Positions 51,380 through 61,448 of a DNA stretch of 64,000 nucleotides are shown in pieces; within the stretch, counting starts at the first letter, position 1, and each line of letters starts with the position of its first letter. Under the pieces are notes generated by a model, which did no database searches, was not told the origin of the DNA, and saw nothing but the letters and a program-made list of their open reading frames with translations. Source of the stretch: Dactylellina haptotyla. Its lineage: Eukaryota; Ascomycota; Orbiliomycetes; Orbiliales; Orbiliaceae. A program made the translations under genes and the position numbers. Location: contig CM062385.1 of assembly GCA_031310005.1 (NCBI GenBank), positions 434,001 through 498,000 of the forward strand, written 5' to 3'.

Positions 51380-52639
51380 AGAATTGTACCGATTTTTCCG
51401 CAATGGGACGCGACAACACAATCGAGGTGGCAGCCAACCAAACGGCGTCGGTTCCTGCGTAACAGCCCAATCTGGGGGCTTTGGGGCCCCTAAGTTCAGC
51501 CTGCACCAAATAAATAGCTAGTTCCAATGGACCAAAAGGCCCCGCATATAAAGAATCTCCTGACGTAGAGGCTGAAGATTCTGGCATCAGCTATTAATAA
51601 TATTTTCTCGTCAAACCCAGACTACCACCTGATCAGGGAAAACCGGGGAATCACTGTTATTGTTTGTATTAATATGCATGCACTGCACTATCGATTCGAA
51701 CGGTCCATGGGATTCTTGGGGAATGAACAGCCAGCCGCAAATCTAGAACCCCTCATAATCACACCAAACATTTACAAAATAAACCCTCCGAATCGAGGAC
51801 AGATCCCCATGCGAACACTTGGAAATTGGGAACAGTTGCTAATCCCGTGAGATACTGGCTCGCTATAACGCTTGGCGCACCACGGCTGATGTTACGGAAT
51901 AACCCATCGCACTTGCACCAACCTCAACCCTCTGGGCGTCTACATTCGGAATCTACATAGTTTCCAGCTGGGGTGAAGTGTTTTGCATGCCACGGGTTAT
52001 GTCTACCATTGCACGATGGTGATCAGCCTCGGGAAACTATGAAAATATCAACGTTTCAATTTTTATACGTCACGAGATTACCGCTATTAAGTTATAGACA
52101 AACTGCGACTTGAAAACAACCTTTGACCGACCCCCGCTTTGAGAGTGTAAGCCGCTACCGAAATTCTTACAGGATCGTCAGTGCCATGACGTAAAAGCTG
52201 GTAACTGTAGGTTAATAAGCAGTTATAGAAGAAAGATGCATGGTCTCTGGCTTAATAACTCTGAGAGCTTCTGTGATCCCGCCGACAAAAGCCACGAAGC
52301 TTGAAAACGGATGCATGTTTGCTAAGAATATTTACTAGCCCAGTGCGCAGAATGCGGTTCGAAATCATGCATATCGAAGGGGTTCGATTAAGATTATGGA
52401 GACCTGGGCGCTGCTGCAGGTGATCGCCCTAGTCCGATCTGGGGGCGTTTAATCTTCAGCTTGAGCTTGGCGCCGCAAGGAATGCGCGGAATACATACTG
52501 TTGCAGAAACAACCAAAATTTCGCAAAAAGAAGTGAGCCGTCTTATTGGGGAGACTTCTTGATCAAGGGGCTCTTATGTTTTCATTCCAATATTGCCACG
52601 ATGGTGACACAGGACTGGGGGAATAAATTAGTCGGATTG

Positions 52640-52661
52640 TCTCTCTCTCTCTCTCTCTCTC
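52640..52661. repeat. CT microsatellite
   Basis: About ten CT units lie about 140 bp upstream of the Thr-rich secreted gene. It may be part of a pyrimidine-rich promoter. Confidence 0.85.
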
Positions 52662-52803
52662 CACTTTGACTCGCTTTCTAAATTCCTGCTATATCACCAC
52701 CCGAACAAGAAGAACGGTTGAAATATTGAATTTCATTCGATAAGACCTTCTTTTCTTTTATTTCCCTTCCAATTTCGAATTCATCATAGACGGATATTGA
52801 TAT

Positions 52804-54065
52804 ATGAAAACATTCGAAATGATATTCTCCTCCTTGCTTGTTTTAGCGACCATTTTCGCGACCGCATCTGCGAGTCCCGTCAATAAAAATTACGAAATCA
52901 TTACTACCGATAAGTCTATCGATCTCGAAGAACGGGGCGTGTATACGTATCAGCAAACCTGTCAGAAAGTTCAAGGTTTAGTCAAGCTTCTGAAATCAAA
53001 GAATTTGACACCCTTTTGCCGTTCCTATCTGAATATTCCAACCAAAACCGCATATACGACAAAGGTTCTCTCGAAAACTGTGACAAATACCAAAAATACT
53101 GTCGTCTACACGACCGTAACCGTTGTTGCGCAAACCAAGTAAGATTAAAGTTGCGCAAGACTTTCTACGAGAGGCACGATGGCTAACATTCTGATAGTAC
53201 GCAGGAGTTTTTTGAGACCGATACGGTCACCACCTTGTATAGAGTAGTCGAGACGTCGACCATTTCAAGCACCACCGTTGAAGTCAGTACGGAGACGCCC
53301 GAACCCGTGGTAGTAACCACCACGATCTACCGAACAGGCGGAGCCAAGCGTGACGTCCAAGAGCGCGAAGTCGAGAAACGAGCCGTCAGTACTCCCGCAT
53401 GTCTCAAGGGATACGCACCTTCCTCCATCTCGCAGGCCTGCAGATGCCTCAGCATCCCAACACCAACCGTAACCCGGACGACTACGCGATATGCTACCAA
53501 GACCGTCTCCAAGACTATAACGGGCGTGGCAACCAATACCGCCCTCTCGACAGCCGAAACCAGCGTCACGATCACCGTCCTCGAAACACGTTACGTCGCC
53601 ACGACCACCGTCACGACCTCGGTTACCACTTCCACCTCAACGACTACCCTCGAAGCTGCGACTTCCACGGCTACAGTTTACCGTCCTCTCCCAGCGTACT
53701 GCGTGGACATTATATCCGGGAATAAACTCCACTCATCAGCCGCTCCAGGCCGAAATGTAGGTGCAGGGCCCGCAGACACCAGGAGATACTTCGCCGAACG
53801 AAATGATTACACGTGGAGCCAATGCTGTGGCTACGCGGCGGATAATATCCTGGATTTCTCGGTTCTATTCTTTTCGGATAGAGGCGCGGCGGCCGGCGAC
53901 ATGCGATATGCCTGCACTCCTTGGATCAATAGCGATGCGGTCGGCCGTGGGGTTACAGCTCAATGTCCCCTGGGTGTGCTCGCTGACGGGGTCGCCAAGG
54001 TGACACCTGGGAGCGCGACTGGATTTGCACTGGCGCCTTGCTTTGGCAACCCGGGTGCTTTGTGA
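52804..54065 (+). CDS. Secreted Thr-rich protein with duplicated Cys/IPT modules
   Basis: Exons 52804-53138 and 53198-54065 with a 59-nt phase-2 intron (GTAAGA...GATAG) give 400 aa. The signal peptide ends near SASA/SP. Two similar modules follow. Each has a cysteine pair, then an IPT tripeptide, then a long Thr/Val tract containing KTVxKT (first module about 50-110, second about 190-290). They are separated by a stretch with two KR sites (AKR/DV and EKR/AV), which are candidate Kex2 cuts. The last ~105 residues contain several cysteines (including QCCGYA), a possible disulfide-bonded domain that I do not recognise. The Thr tracts suggest heavy O-glycosylation and a cell-wall or extracellular location. 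No GPI signal is apparent. Initiation at the second ATG (52819) is possible and would keep the signal peptide. Confidence 0.82.
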
Positions 54066-54571
54066 TTTGGATCGATTTCGCTGAGATATCGATGGATGTC
54101 GACTCTGCAGCTTTGTAGTTTTATATAAATACCCACATATGCATACGCATGCACACACAAATAGATACTAATATCTGAGGATTCTTTTTGTCTTCTTTTA
54201 CGGTGGTGTTCCTTCCTGTATACTAGCGGCTTATGGTGTGAAATGAATTACTCTTCTAATACTTCAAGCCCGTCCGCGTGAAAGATACGATATCAACCGG
54301 GTTGTATTTGTGGGTGGATGTGTTATGTTGCCGGGGTGGTGTTGTGTAACCGGCAGGGGCTGTTTGTTCTGCACGCGCCACGCCGAGCAGCTGCAACCAT
54401 CGCCGGCCTTCTCAGCGCTTCTCATCGTCACAACCGTCGCCAGCGTGCAGTAACAACGCCGCCATACAATCCGTATATACAATACAATAGAACAGAGTAT
54501 CACCACGACCACCATGGTAAGCCCCTCCCCCTCCTCCTCATCATCACCACCACCTCGCACCGCCCGTCAAG
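54066..54571. other. Intergenic, promoter of the NTF2-fold gene
   Basis: This is a short spacer between two genes on the same strand. ATG at 54513 is directly followed by GTAAGC, so an alternative one-codon first exon joined at 54572 is conceivable, but it lacks a good branch site. Confidence 0.5.
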
Positions 54572-55258
54572 ATGCCAGGCCCCTCGTGGAACCCCAAGCA
54601 GTCGAACCAGCCAAAGCTGCGATACTCCTACGTCCACCCAGCAGCTCCAGCTCGAGCTCAACCAGCTCCCGCCTTTCGTCCACCCACTTTCAGTTCTCCT
54701 GCTCCTCGTGCCCCCGCTTCGCGCCCGCCTGCGTATCGTCCACGTTCCCCAGCTAACCCTCCCGAACAGGCGCAGAACAGCGGTTTGGAAGATGATATCC
54801 TCATCCAACTAGCTTACACAGGTACTTTTACTATCATAACCACCCTACCTACCTACCGCATACACACGCTAACCTCCTACCCCACAGCTGCCAAAGCCTT
54901 CGTCAACACCTACTACGTCGACCTCCACTCCAACCGCGGCTCGCTGGCGAAATACTACACCCCTACCCCCACCCTCGCGTGGAACGGCAACGCCCTTGCT
55001 AACGGCGCTGACGTCGAGAAGCTCCACGTGGGCATGCCTCCGGCCACATACGAAGTCCAATGCTTCGACGCGCAACCCCTCCTTCCCAACGGGCGAGGGC
55101 AGTGTTCCATTCTCCTTGCTACGAACGGGTACATCAAGTTCGGGGAGGACAAGGATGCACCACTGCGAGGATTCTCAGAGTCCTTTATCCTCGAGCCCGA
55201 TAACTCCACGCCGGTCAACTTTCTCATCTCCTCGCAGAGCACTCGCTTCGTCTTTTGA
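54572..55258 (+). CDS. NTF2-fold protein, probably an Mtr2/Nxt1-type mRNA export factor
   Basis: Exons 54572-54821 and 54888-55258 with a 66-nt phase-1 intron (GTACTT...CACAG, branch GCTAAC) encode 206 aa. The first ~70 residues are Pro/Ala-rich and probably disordered. Then ILIQLAYTAAKAFVNTYYVDL and the following Trp-containing strand (TLAWNGNAL), with a C-terminal FSESFILEPDN...NFLISSQSTRF strand pair, look like a complete NTF2-like cone. Fungal proteins of this size and layout include Mtr2, the partner of the export receptor Mex67 at nuclear pores. That identity is my best guess. Another NTF2-like protein would fit too. The start at MPGPSW is the first ATG that gives a continuous exon. Confidence 0.72.
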   Translation: MPGPSWNPKQSNQPKLRYSYVHPAAPARAQPAPAFRPPTFSSPAPRAPASRPPAYRPRSPANPPEQAQNSGLEDDILIQLAYTGTFTIITTLPTYRIHTLTSYPTAAKAFVNTYYVDLHSNRGSLAKYYTPTPTLAWNGNALANGADVEKLHVGMPPATYEVQCFDAQPLLPNGRGQCSILLATNGYIKFGEDKDAPLRGFSESFILEPDNSTPVNFLISSQSTRFVF

Positions 55259-55943
55259 TCTAGGGACGATATAACCAAGGAAGAAGGACTGTTGGGCACA
55301 CACACACACACACACGATTATTTGGAATTCTTTCCCATTTTTCTTGATTACTACATTTTTGGAGAATGGCGTTATTTTATTTGGAAGACACAAAATCAAA
55401 AACCCGCTTTTGGACGATTCGAGAAATTCCTCCCCATGTACTATTAGAATAGATAGACCAGGCATGATTTTTGCAGCTCGTTCGCTCAAGCAATATAGCC
55501 AACCAGCTAGCTAGTGCTATCAAACCAATGTAATCTGCCGTTATACGCAGCCCACTTCTCTAACTTCTACAAACGTAAACTTGGTGCCAATGACCCGATA
55601 AACACGTTCAAGCACGAGCTTGGCCATTCGCATAACAAAGAAACAGGCTGCATAACGAGATCCGCGTGTCTTCCAACATAACTCGCCGTCTTGGTTGTGT
55701 TGGAGCGTCGGAGCTTGGCTGGTGCGGCTTTGGAGCTCGTTTTCGCCGCTAACAAAACACGGTTTCTTCTTTCGTCGTCAGCCCACCTTTCCACTACCAA
55801 ATTCCACCTTGAGATTTAAACCCTCGCCCGCCTCCAATTCGGCCAAATCTCGCCCGGATATCTCGATCTTCCTCTCCCCCAGCATCGTTTATTGGCCACT
55901 GATTTTCCAGGCTGAATTGCAGCCGTAACAAACACACCCGAGG
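55259..55943. other. Intergenic, with CA repeat
   Basis: This is the 3' flank of the NTF2-fold gene and the promoter of STE24. A CA microsatellite sits at 55297-55315, and no other feature is seen. Confidence 0.5.
55297..55315. repeat. CA microsatellite
   Basis: About nine CA units lie 40 bp after the stop of the NTF2-fold gene, probably inside its 3' UTR. Confidence 0.85.
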
Positions 55944-57577
55944 ATGGATTTCCTAACCGTGCGTTCAAGCATATCCCCATATCCCGGAACATATCTTCCC
56001 CACTATGAAAAAGATAGATAAACTAACACCCAGCCATCTGCGTCATACAATACAGAAGCTCGCGAGTCTCGTCGACCGCCCATTCTTCCCCTGGAAGAAA
56101 CTCATTCTCGGATTCTCTGTCGCCCAGTATCTCTTTGAAACCTACCTCTCCGCCCGTCAATACAAAGTCCTCCGTGGTACAAGGATCCCCAAGCAATTGG
56201 AGGGTTCTGTCGAGCAGGATGTCTTCGACAAGTCTCAGGTATACACTACACCACGAGGAAGAAAGACGTGATATACATGCTAACGTGTATTTGTATCGTA
56301 GGCATACGGTCGTGCGAAGGCGGATTTCGGCTACGTGAGGGGTCTCTACGGCCAGGTCCAGAATGTCAGCTTTATCGTCTTTGATGTCCTACCCAAACTA
56401 TGGGGATTCACCGGCTCTCTCATGATCACGTACCTTCCAGCTCGATTCAGTGGCGAGGTATATTCCTTCTTGTCCCTTCGGCTATCTAGGAGCTATTCAG
56501 AGGTTCTAATTGTCTTGTAATCCAGATCACTCACTCAATTGTCTTCTTCTTCTGCTTCAACCTCGTCGTAACCGCTTTGAACGCCCCGGTCGACTACTAC
56601 TCCCACTTTGTCCTCGAGGAGAAATTCGGCTTCAACAAGCAAACCGTCGGACTCTGGTTCAGCGATATGCTCAAAGGCCAGGCTCTCTCGATCGCTTTCG
56701 GTGCGCCGATTCTCGCCGGTTTCCTCAAGATCGTTCAATCGTTCGGTACAAACTTCTTCTTCTACCTGTGGGCCTTCGCGTGCGGTGTCCAAGTCATCGC
56801 CATCACAATCTACCCGATTTTCATCCTGCCGTTGTTCAACAAGCTGGAGCCATTGGAGCCGGGCACCCTCAAGACGGAAGTCGAAGCCTTGGCGGATAGA
56901 TTGAAGTTCCCGTTGAAGAAGCTCTACGTCATCGATGGATCGAAGCGAAGTGCTCATTCTAATGCTTACTTTTACGGATTACCCTGGGCCAAACACATTG
57001 TCATCTATGATACTCTGATCGAGAAGAGCGAGACGGAGGAGGTCGTTGCCGTTCTAGCGCACGAACTCGGTCACTGGAGTTTGGGACATACCACCAAGCT
57101 GTTTGGCATCGCACAGGTACATTACAATTCCACTCCACTCTACCCTTATTGATTCTAAATAACACGTTACTAATACAAAAAAAATCATGCGGGGGTATCT
57201 AGTTCCACATGTTCTACATCTTTTCTCTATTCTCCGTTTTCATCAACAACCGCTCCCTGTACCGCTCTTTCGGCTTCCACAACTCCCAACCCATCATCAT
57301 CGGTTTCATCCTCTTCTCTGACGTCTTGACCCCAATGGACACCATCATCAAGTTCTTCTTGAACCTTTTGACCCGGACGTACGAGTACCAGGCCGACAAC
57401 TTTGCCATGAACCTGGGTTATAGTGATATGCTGGCCAAGAGTCTTATTAAACTCCAAGTACAGAATCTGTCGACCATGGACGCTGATTGGGCGTACTCGA
57501 GTTACCACTACACGCATCCGATATTGACGGAGAGATTAGGTGCTTTGGGATGGAAGGGAGAGGAGAAGAAGCAGTAA
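55944..57577 (+). CDS. STE24: CAAX prenyl protease Ste24 (zinc metalloprotease, M48)
   Basis: Five exons (55944-55958, 56056-56238, 56302-56457, 56526-57116, 57203-57577) encode 439 aa. Ste24 is an ER/nuclear-envelope protease that trims the C-terminal tripeptide of prenylated proteins such as a-factor-type pheromone. It shows several hydrophobic membrane segments, the zinc motif HELGH (297-301) and a third ligand E376 in YEYQADNFA. The start needs care. A five-codon exon MDFLT spliced with a GTGCGT donor to KLASLVDRPFFPW reproduces the N-terminus I recall for the family. The alternative is an ATG at 56005 without that splice, which would give a different N-terminus. The other introns (63, 68 and 86 nt) are all phase 0. 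The length fits the family (about 440-460 aa). Confidence 0.94.
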
Positions 57578-57924
57578 AGGGGTGCGCTTTTTGCGATTCC
57601 TTTTTCTCTCTCTTTCCACATAGGTCTTTCCTCTTTGTATTTTGAGATGGTGGGCTCGGTTGGACGAGGGTATTCTTTTTGGCATTAAAATATATATATA
57701 TATATATCGTTTTCTGTCATGATCGATTGGCTAGAAAAGGATATATCATGCATTAGTGGCTCCGTCGTTTAGCAAGATAAGGAACAAAAATGACAAAAAT
57801 AAATTAAATAAAAATTGAACAAAATCAGAAATAAATGTGAGAAACATACCTCTCTCTCATTCTCGCCGTACTCGTAGCAACCTCAATCTCCCTTAGGGCC
57901 AGCCTGACACCGAAAAATACCACT
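57578..57924. other. Convergent 3' region with AT tract
   Basis: STE24 and the Rpa14-like gene end toward each other here. An AT-dinucleotide run lies at 57689-57706. Nothing else is seen. Confidence 0.55.
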
Positions 57925-58488
57925 CTACTCGGCCGCCGCCTGTCTCTCCGCCTCTTTCCTCTTCTTCTCTTCTTTGGTTCGTAGCTTCTTCAACCGCTTC
58001 CTCTCTTCCTTATCTACTATCTTCTTCCCTTCCTCCTCTTTCTCCGCTTGAGCATCAACCTCCATTTCTTCAACCTCCACCTCGTCATCCCTCTTCACAT
58101 TCTGCAGCTCCTTCAATCCATCCTCGTCGCTGCCGTCCTCGCCGGCCTCTAACGTCTCCACGGTCTCGTATACCCTCCTGCGTTCCATCTCGCCTCCTTC
58201 GTCGGTATCCACCTTTGACACGGCATCATCGATGTCAATTTCCCCGGATTCCTCGACGGGATCGGCAAAGTGCGTGTTCGCCTCGGGCCCGTGGATTCCG
58301 CGGAGCGAGAGCTCGATTTTCTTGAGGGAAGCGGTGGTGCCCGCGTCGTGGGAGTGGGACCACGGCTGCGAGGAGTGTTTTGTGAGTAGGTATGATTGGA
58401 GCAGGTCGTGGGCGTCCGAGGAGGAGATGGAGACCGAGGAGTGGAGGGTTGTCGGGGTCGGAGCGGTGGCGGGGAGGTAACGGGACAT
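57925..58488 (-). CDS. Probable RNA polymerase I subunit Rpa14 (A14)
   Basis: One exon encodes 187 aa. The first ~70 residues match in outline the yeast A14 subunit: a short polar start, TPTTLHSSVSI, an acidic helix (DAHDLLQSYL), a variable spacer, then ASLKKIELSLRGIHGP, which parallels the SQLKRIQRDFKGLPP segment of A14. The rest is acidic and then strongly basic (EERKRLKKLRTKEEKKRKEAE), likely disordered or a charged helix. A14 pairs with A43 in the stalk of RNA polymerase I, which makes rRNA. The match is from memory of one family and is short, so the assignment is tentative. The gene starts 414 bp from the divergent bL34m gene. Confidence 0.6.
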   Translation of the reverse strand: MSRYLPATAPTPTTLHSSVSISSSDAHDLLQSYLLTKHSSQPWSHSHDAGTTASLKKIELSLRGIHGPEANTHFADPVEESGEIDIDDAVSKVDTDEGGEMERRRVYETVETLEAGEDGSDEDGLKELQNVKRDDEVEVEEMEVDAQAEKEEEGKKIVDKEERKRLKKLRTKEEKKRKEAERQAAAE

Positions 58489-58902
58489 TATGCCGTGTAT
58501 TATATAGAATTTATTGGGGGTATTAATATCCCGTTATGATGCAAAGTAACGAAGAGTCCAATTGGTTACTCTATTATCGTCGGATTAAACGAACAAAAAA
58601 AGCTGCAAGAAATGGCTGCAAATGAATGAATGTTTTTTTTTTTTTTTTTTCGGAGGGTGTTTTCGTCGCAAATGTGGAAAAGGTGCATATGAAAAATTTA
58701 AAGATTTTAAGCCGCAAAAACAGGGAATCGCTCAGTTGGCCGGCCAGACCAACCGCATCGAGAGAACATCAGAAACCTCAACCTCATCTCGACCCCGTCC
58801 GCACCCGACTACCGCCACCAGGACCACTTCCTCTTCTCTAATACTTTATAAAAGTACTCTATTTCACATTATCCGGCGGGAAGGCACCCTCAACCTCGCA
58901 CA
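58489..58902. promoter_or_regulatory. Divergent promoter between Rpa14-like and bL34m genes
   Basis: 414 bp lie between the two start codons, including a T19 run at about 58632-58650. Long poly(dT) tracts keep nucleosomes away and are common in fungal promoters of ribosome-related genes, so shared control is plausible (inference). Confidence 0.5.
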
Positions 58903-59390
58903 ATGGCTTTCCTACGCCGCCCCGCGCTCGCCTGTCTCCGATACAGCACATCCGCAACATACACCCCATTCCTCACCTCGACATCACGACGGTACCCTCT
59001 CCCTCCACACCCTCTAAATACACATCATAGAACAATACCCAGTTTTCTAACATGACTTACCTCACTACTCATAGAACATTCACATCCCTCCTCCGCCCCG
59101 CAACTCTATCGTCAACAACCGCAACCCCGTTCGCACGACCGACCCTCCCCTCCGCAACCGCATTCACAACCCCGCTCCTGCAATCCTCCGCCCCGATAAC
59201 ACCCTGCTCTTCATCCTCGTCCTCGCTGCTGTCGTTAACGCAGGCGCGCGGACACAGACGGAAAACGTATAATCCGTCACATCTGGTGCGGAAACGCCGG
59301 TTCGGGTTCCTGGCGCGGTTGAGGAGTAAGACGGGCAGGAATATATTGAAACGGAGGAAGGAGACCGGCAGGAAGCATTTGACGCATTAA
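58903..59390 (+). CDS. MRPL34: Mitochondrial large-subunit ribosomal protein bL34m
   Basis: Exons 58903-58991 and 59075-59390 with an 83-nt phase-2 intron (GTACCC...CATAG) give 134 aa. The C-terminal 42 residues are a canonical bL34: [19 protein letters not shown] followed by the Arg/Lys-rich [18 protein letters not shown]. The first ~90 residues are Ser/Thr/Ala/Arg-rich with no acidic residues, as expected for a mitochondrial import sequence. The first exon ([16 protein letters not shown]) was chosen because the downstream ATG at 59052 lies inside the probable intron and would give a weaker targeting sequence. The protein binds 23S-type rRNA in the mitochondrial large subunit. Confidence 0.92.
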
Positions 59391-60832
59391 ATTCTCTAGG
59401 AGAGTGAGGTGTTTGTGTTGGAGGAAGGATATATATCAGATATACGTTAGATATATATTTCGACGGGGGTTGATGGATATCATATACCTCCAGTTTGGAG
59501 TAGTTGTATATGTATATTTCTAGAGAGGAAGGAAGCAAGAGTCTAGGGTTATTGCAAACTTTTTTGAGATGCAATCAACAGATAAACACCGGGTGAACGG
59601 TGAAGGGAGTTGTATATATCGACCTTTCTGGGCTAAGCGCTAGTCCATTACAGGCACACCATCGCCATCATCATTCGTGTATTATATTATTTTTGTAAGA
59701 AAATATAGTCATACTAAACAACAGAGTTGATATCTTCAAATATATTATATTAACGCGCGTACCCTCAATTGCTCGTAGCCCGTTCGGGGAGTTATAATTG
59801 GACAGCCTTGACGTCCGATATCATTGGCCAATAATACCGGATATGGCATTCCGAAAAGCGCAAAGGCGGAAAGGCTTATTCTGACGTTTCGATTTTTTTT
59901 CACTCGCCGCCCATCTCATTCGCAGTTTGCGGCAAGGCTGTATGATATAATATAGTAGATATCGTAATGACCATGTGACGCAATACTCGATGATGTCTTT
60001 TATGTTGTCACATGCGCAAATACTAAAGCTCGCAGCAGTAGAGAGAAAGTACGCCTCATAATATATCGTACATGCCACTAATAGATAATATGCATATATA
60101 TTTTTTCGTTCGTTCTCGTGCAAAAGAAAAACCTCAAACCAACACTGCTAACAGGAATAGAATAAAATAAAGTAAAGACAAAGGGGGGGTTTTCCAAAAT
60201 GGGGGATATCCAATCTGTCTCCGTAAACAAAGCCATATGAAGAAATAAACCGACATGAGTTCAAGGCAGACAGCTGTTTGTTAATAACACAGAATTGAGA
60301 ACTAGAAGGGAAACAAAAAAGAATAAAAGATGATGTGCGTGTGGTGTAACATAAACCCCCCCGCTTTCCTTTTCGCAGATGATCATGCTAGCTGTCCAAA
60401 TCCGGTTCCGTTAAACCCCGTCCAAATTCCCATCCCAACCATTACACAATAATAACAACAGATAATGAAATTAAAAAGAAAAGAGAACTCCATACGCTTC
60501 GGAAGATTAAAAATAGAGAGACATGCTTAAACTCGTTTGGGAGAAGTAAAAAGCAGGTGACATGCGCCGGAATAATAAAAACTCGCGAGGGGGTAAGCAG
60601 AAACTGTTTGAACTGGGCGAGAAAACTTCAGGGTGCATCGCAGAAATATTTGTTACCTGAATTTTGTTTTTTTTGAAAGAAGAAAACTCCGATGACTCTC
60701 TGAAACGACTCAGATCGTATCAAGAAAGAAGAAAGAAACGCATGCCGGAACGAGAGTACGACAATAAGCGTGACAGAAAACTTGTCAAGATCTCAATTAA
60801 GCCACTTTTGCAGAGGAAGTGAAAATATGAAT
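59391..60832. other. Convergent intergenic region, no gene seen
   Basis: 1.4 kb of AT-rich DNA lies between genes that end toward each other. Short frames only, and no repeat worth naming. Confidence 0.5.
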
Positions 60833-61448
60833 TTAGAAATAAAAGTCTCCTTTGAGCATCCTCTCCTGGTGCTCATCGTGGTGCTTAGGGGCCGCAGCAC
60901 TTGGTGGAGGTGGAGGGGGCATGGTCTCCTGCTGGGAAGCTCGATATTCATGCTCTGGTTCTATCGATGATAACAATAGTTAGTAAATATATTGATAATA
61001 TATTTATAGAAGAAGAATGAAAAGAATTAGGGGACTAACCACCTTCGCCAACAGTTCCGAAGCTCATGCTCCTCTTGACATCCCTCAGAGCTCTCGCCCC
61101 GAAACTCAAGCGTCTGGCAAAGCCGCTGGTTGGAGTGGGTGGCTCGGCGGGGAGCTTGTCGTCGCTCTCGGTGTCGATGGGAGAGCTGGTGGTCGAGGAA
61201 ACAGAGCTCATGCTTCCTCGACGGGCGCCAGTGTAGCCACCGAACCATGCGGGTGGCGAGGTGCCTGTGAGGCCGGTGCCGGAATAGGACATGCGACGGC
61301 GGTGGTTGGCTTGAGCTGCGGCTGTGGTGATGGGGCCGGGGTAAGCTGAGGGCTGTGGGGGGCGGAAGTACTCGGTTATGGAGCCCCGTCGTTGAGGAAA
61401 GTTCGAGGTGGAGGAGGAAGAGTTATCGTTGGATGATTCGGAAGACAT
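60833..61448 (-). CDS. Small protein with repeated RRxS sites, function unknown
   Basis: Exons 61448-61040 and 60960-60833 with a 79-nt phase-1 intron (GTTAGT...GATAG, branch ACTAAC) give 178 aa. I do not recognise a domain. The protein is polar and probably disordered. It has five basophilic kinase-type sites: RRGS23, RRMS54, RRGS79, RRLS115 and RSMS129. The segment FARRLSFGARALRDVKRSMSFG looks like an amphipathic helix. A Pro tract (six prolines) and a His/Glu-rich end (HHDEHQERMLKGDFYF) close the protein. No signal peptide or membrane segment is present. The site pattern suggests regulation by PKA or a related kinase, but that is inference. Confidence 0.78.

Larger units (their letters stand above)
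51247..52803. other. Divergent intergenic region
   Basis: The synthetase and the Thr-rich secreted gene start away from each other across 1.56 kb. A CACGTG palindrome lies at 51374-51379, about 130 bp upstream of the synthetase start. A CT tract at 52640-52661 precedes the secreted gene. No gene is seen. Confidence 0.5.
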
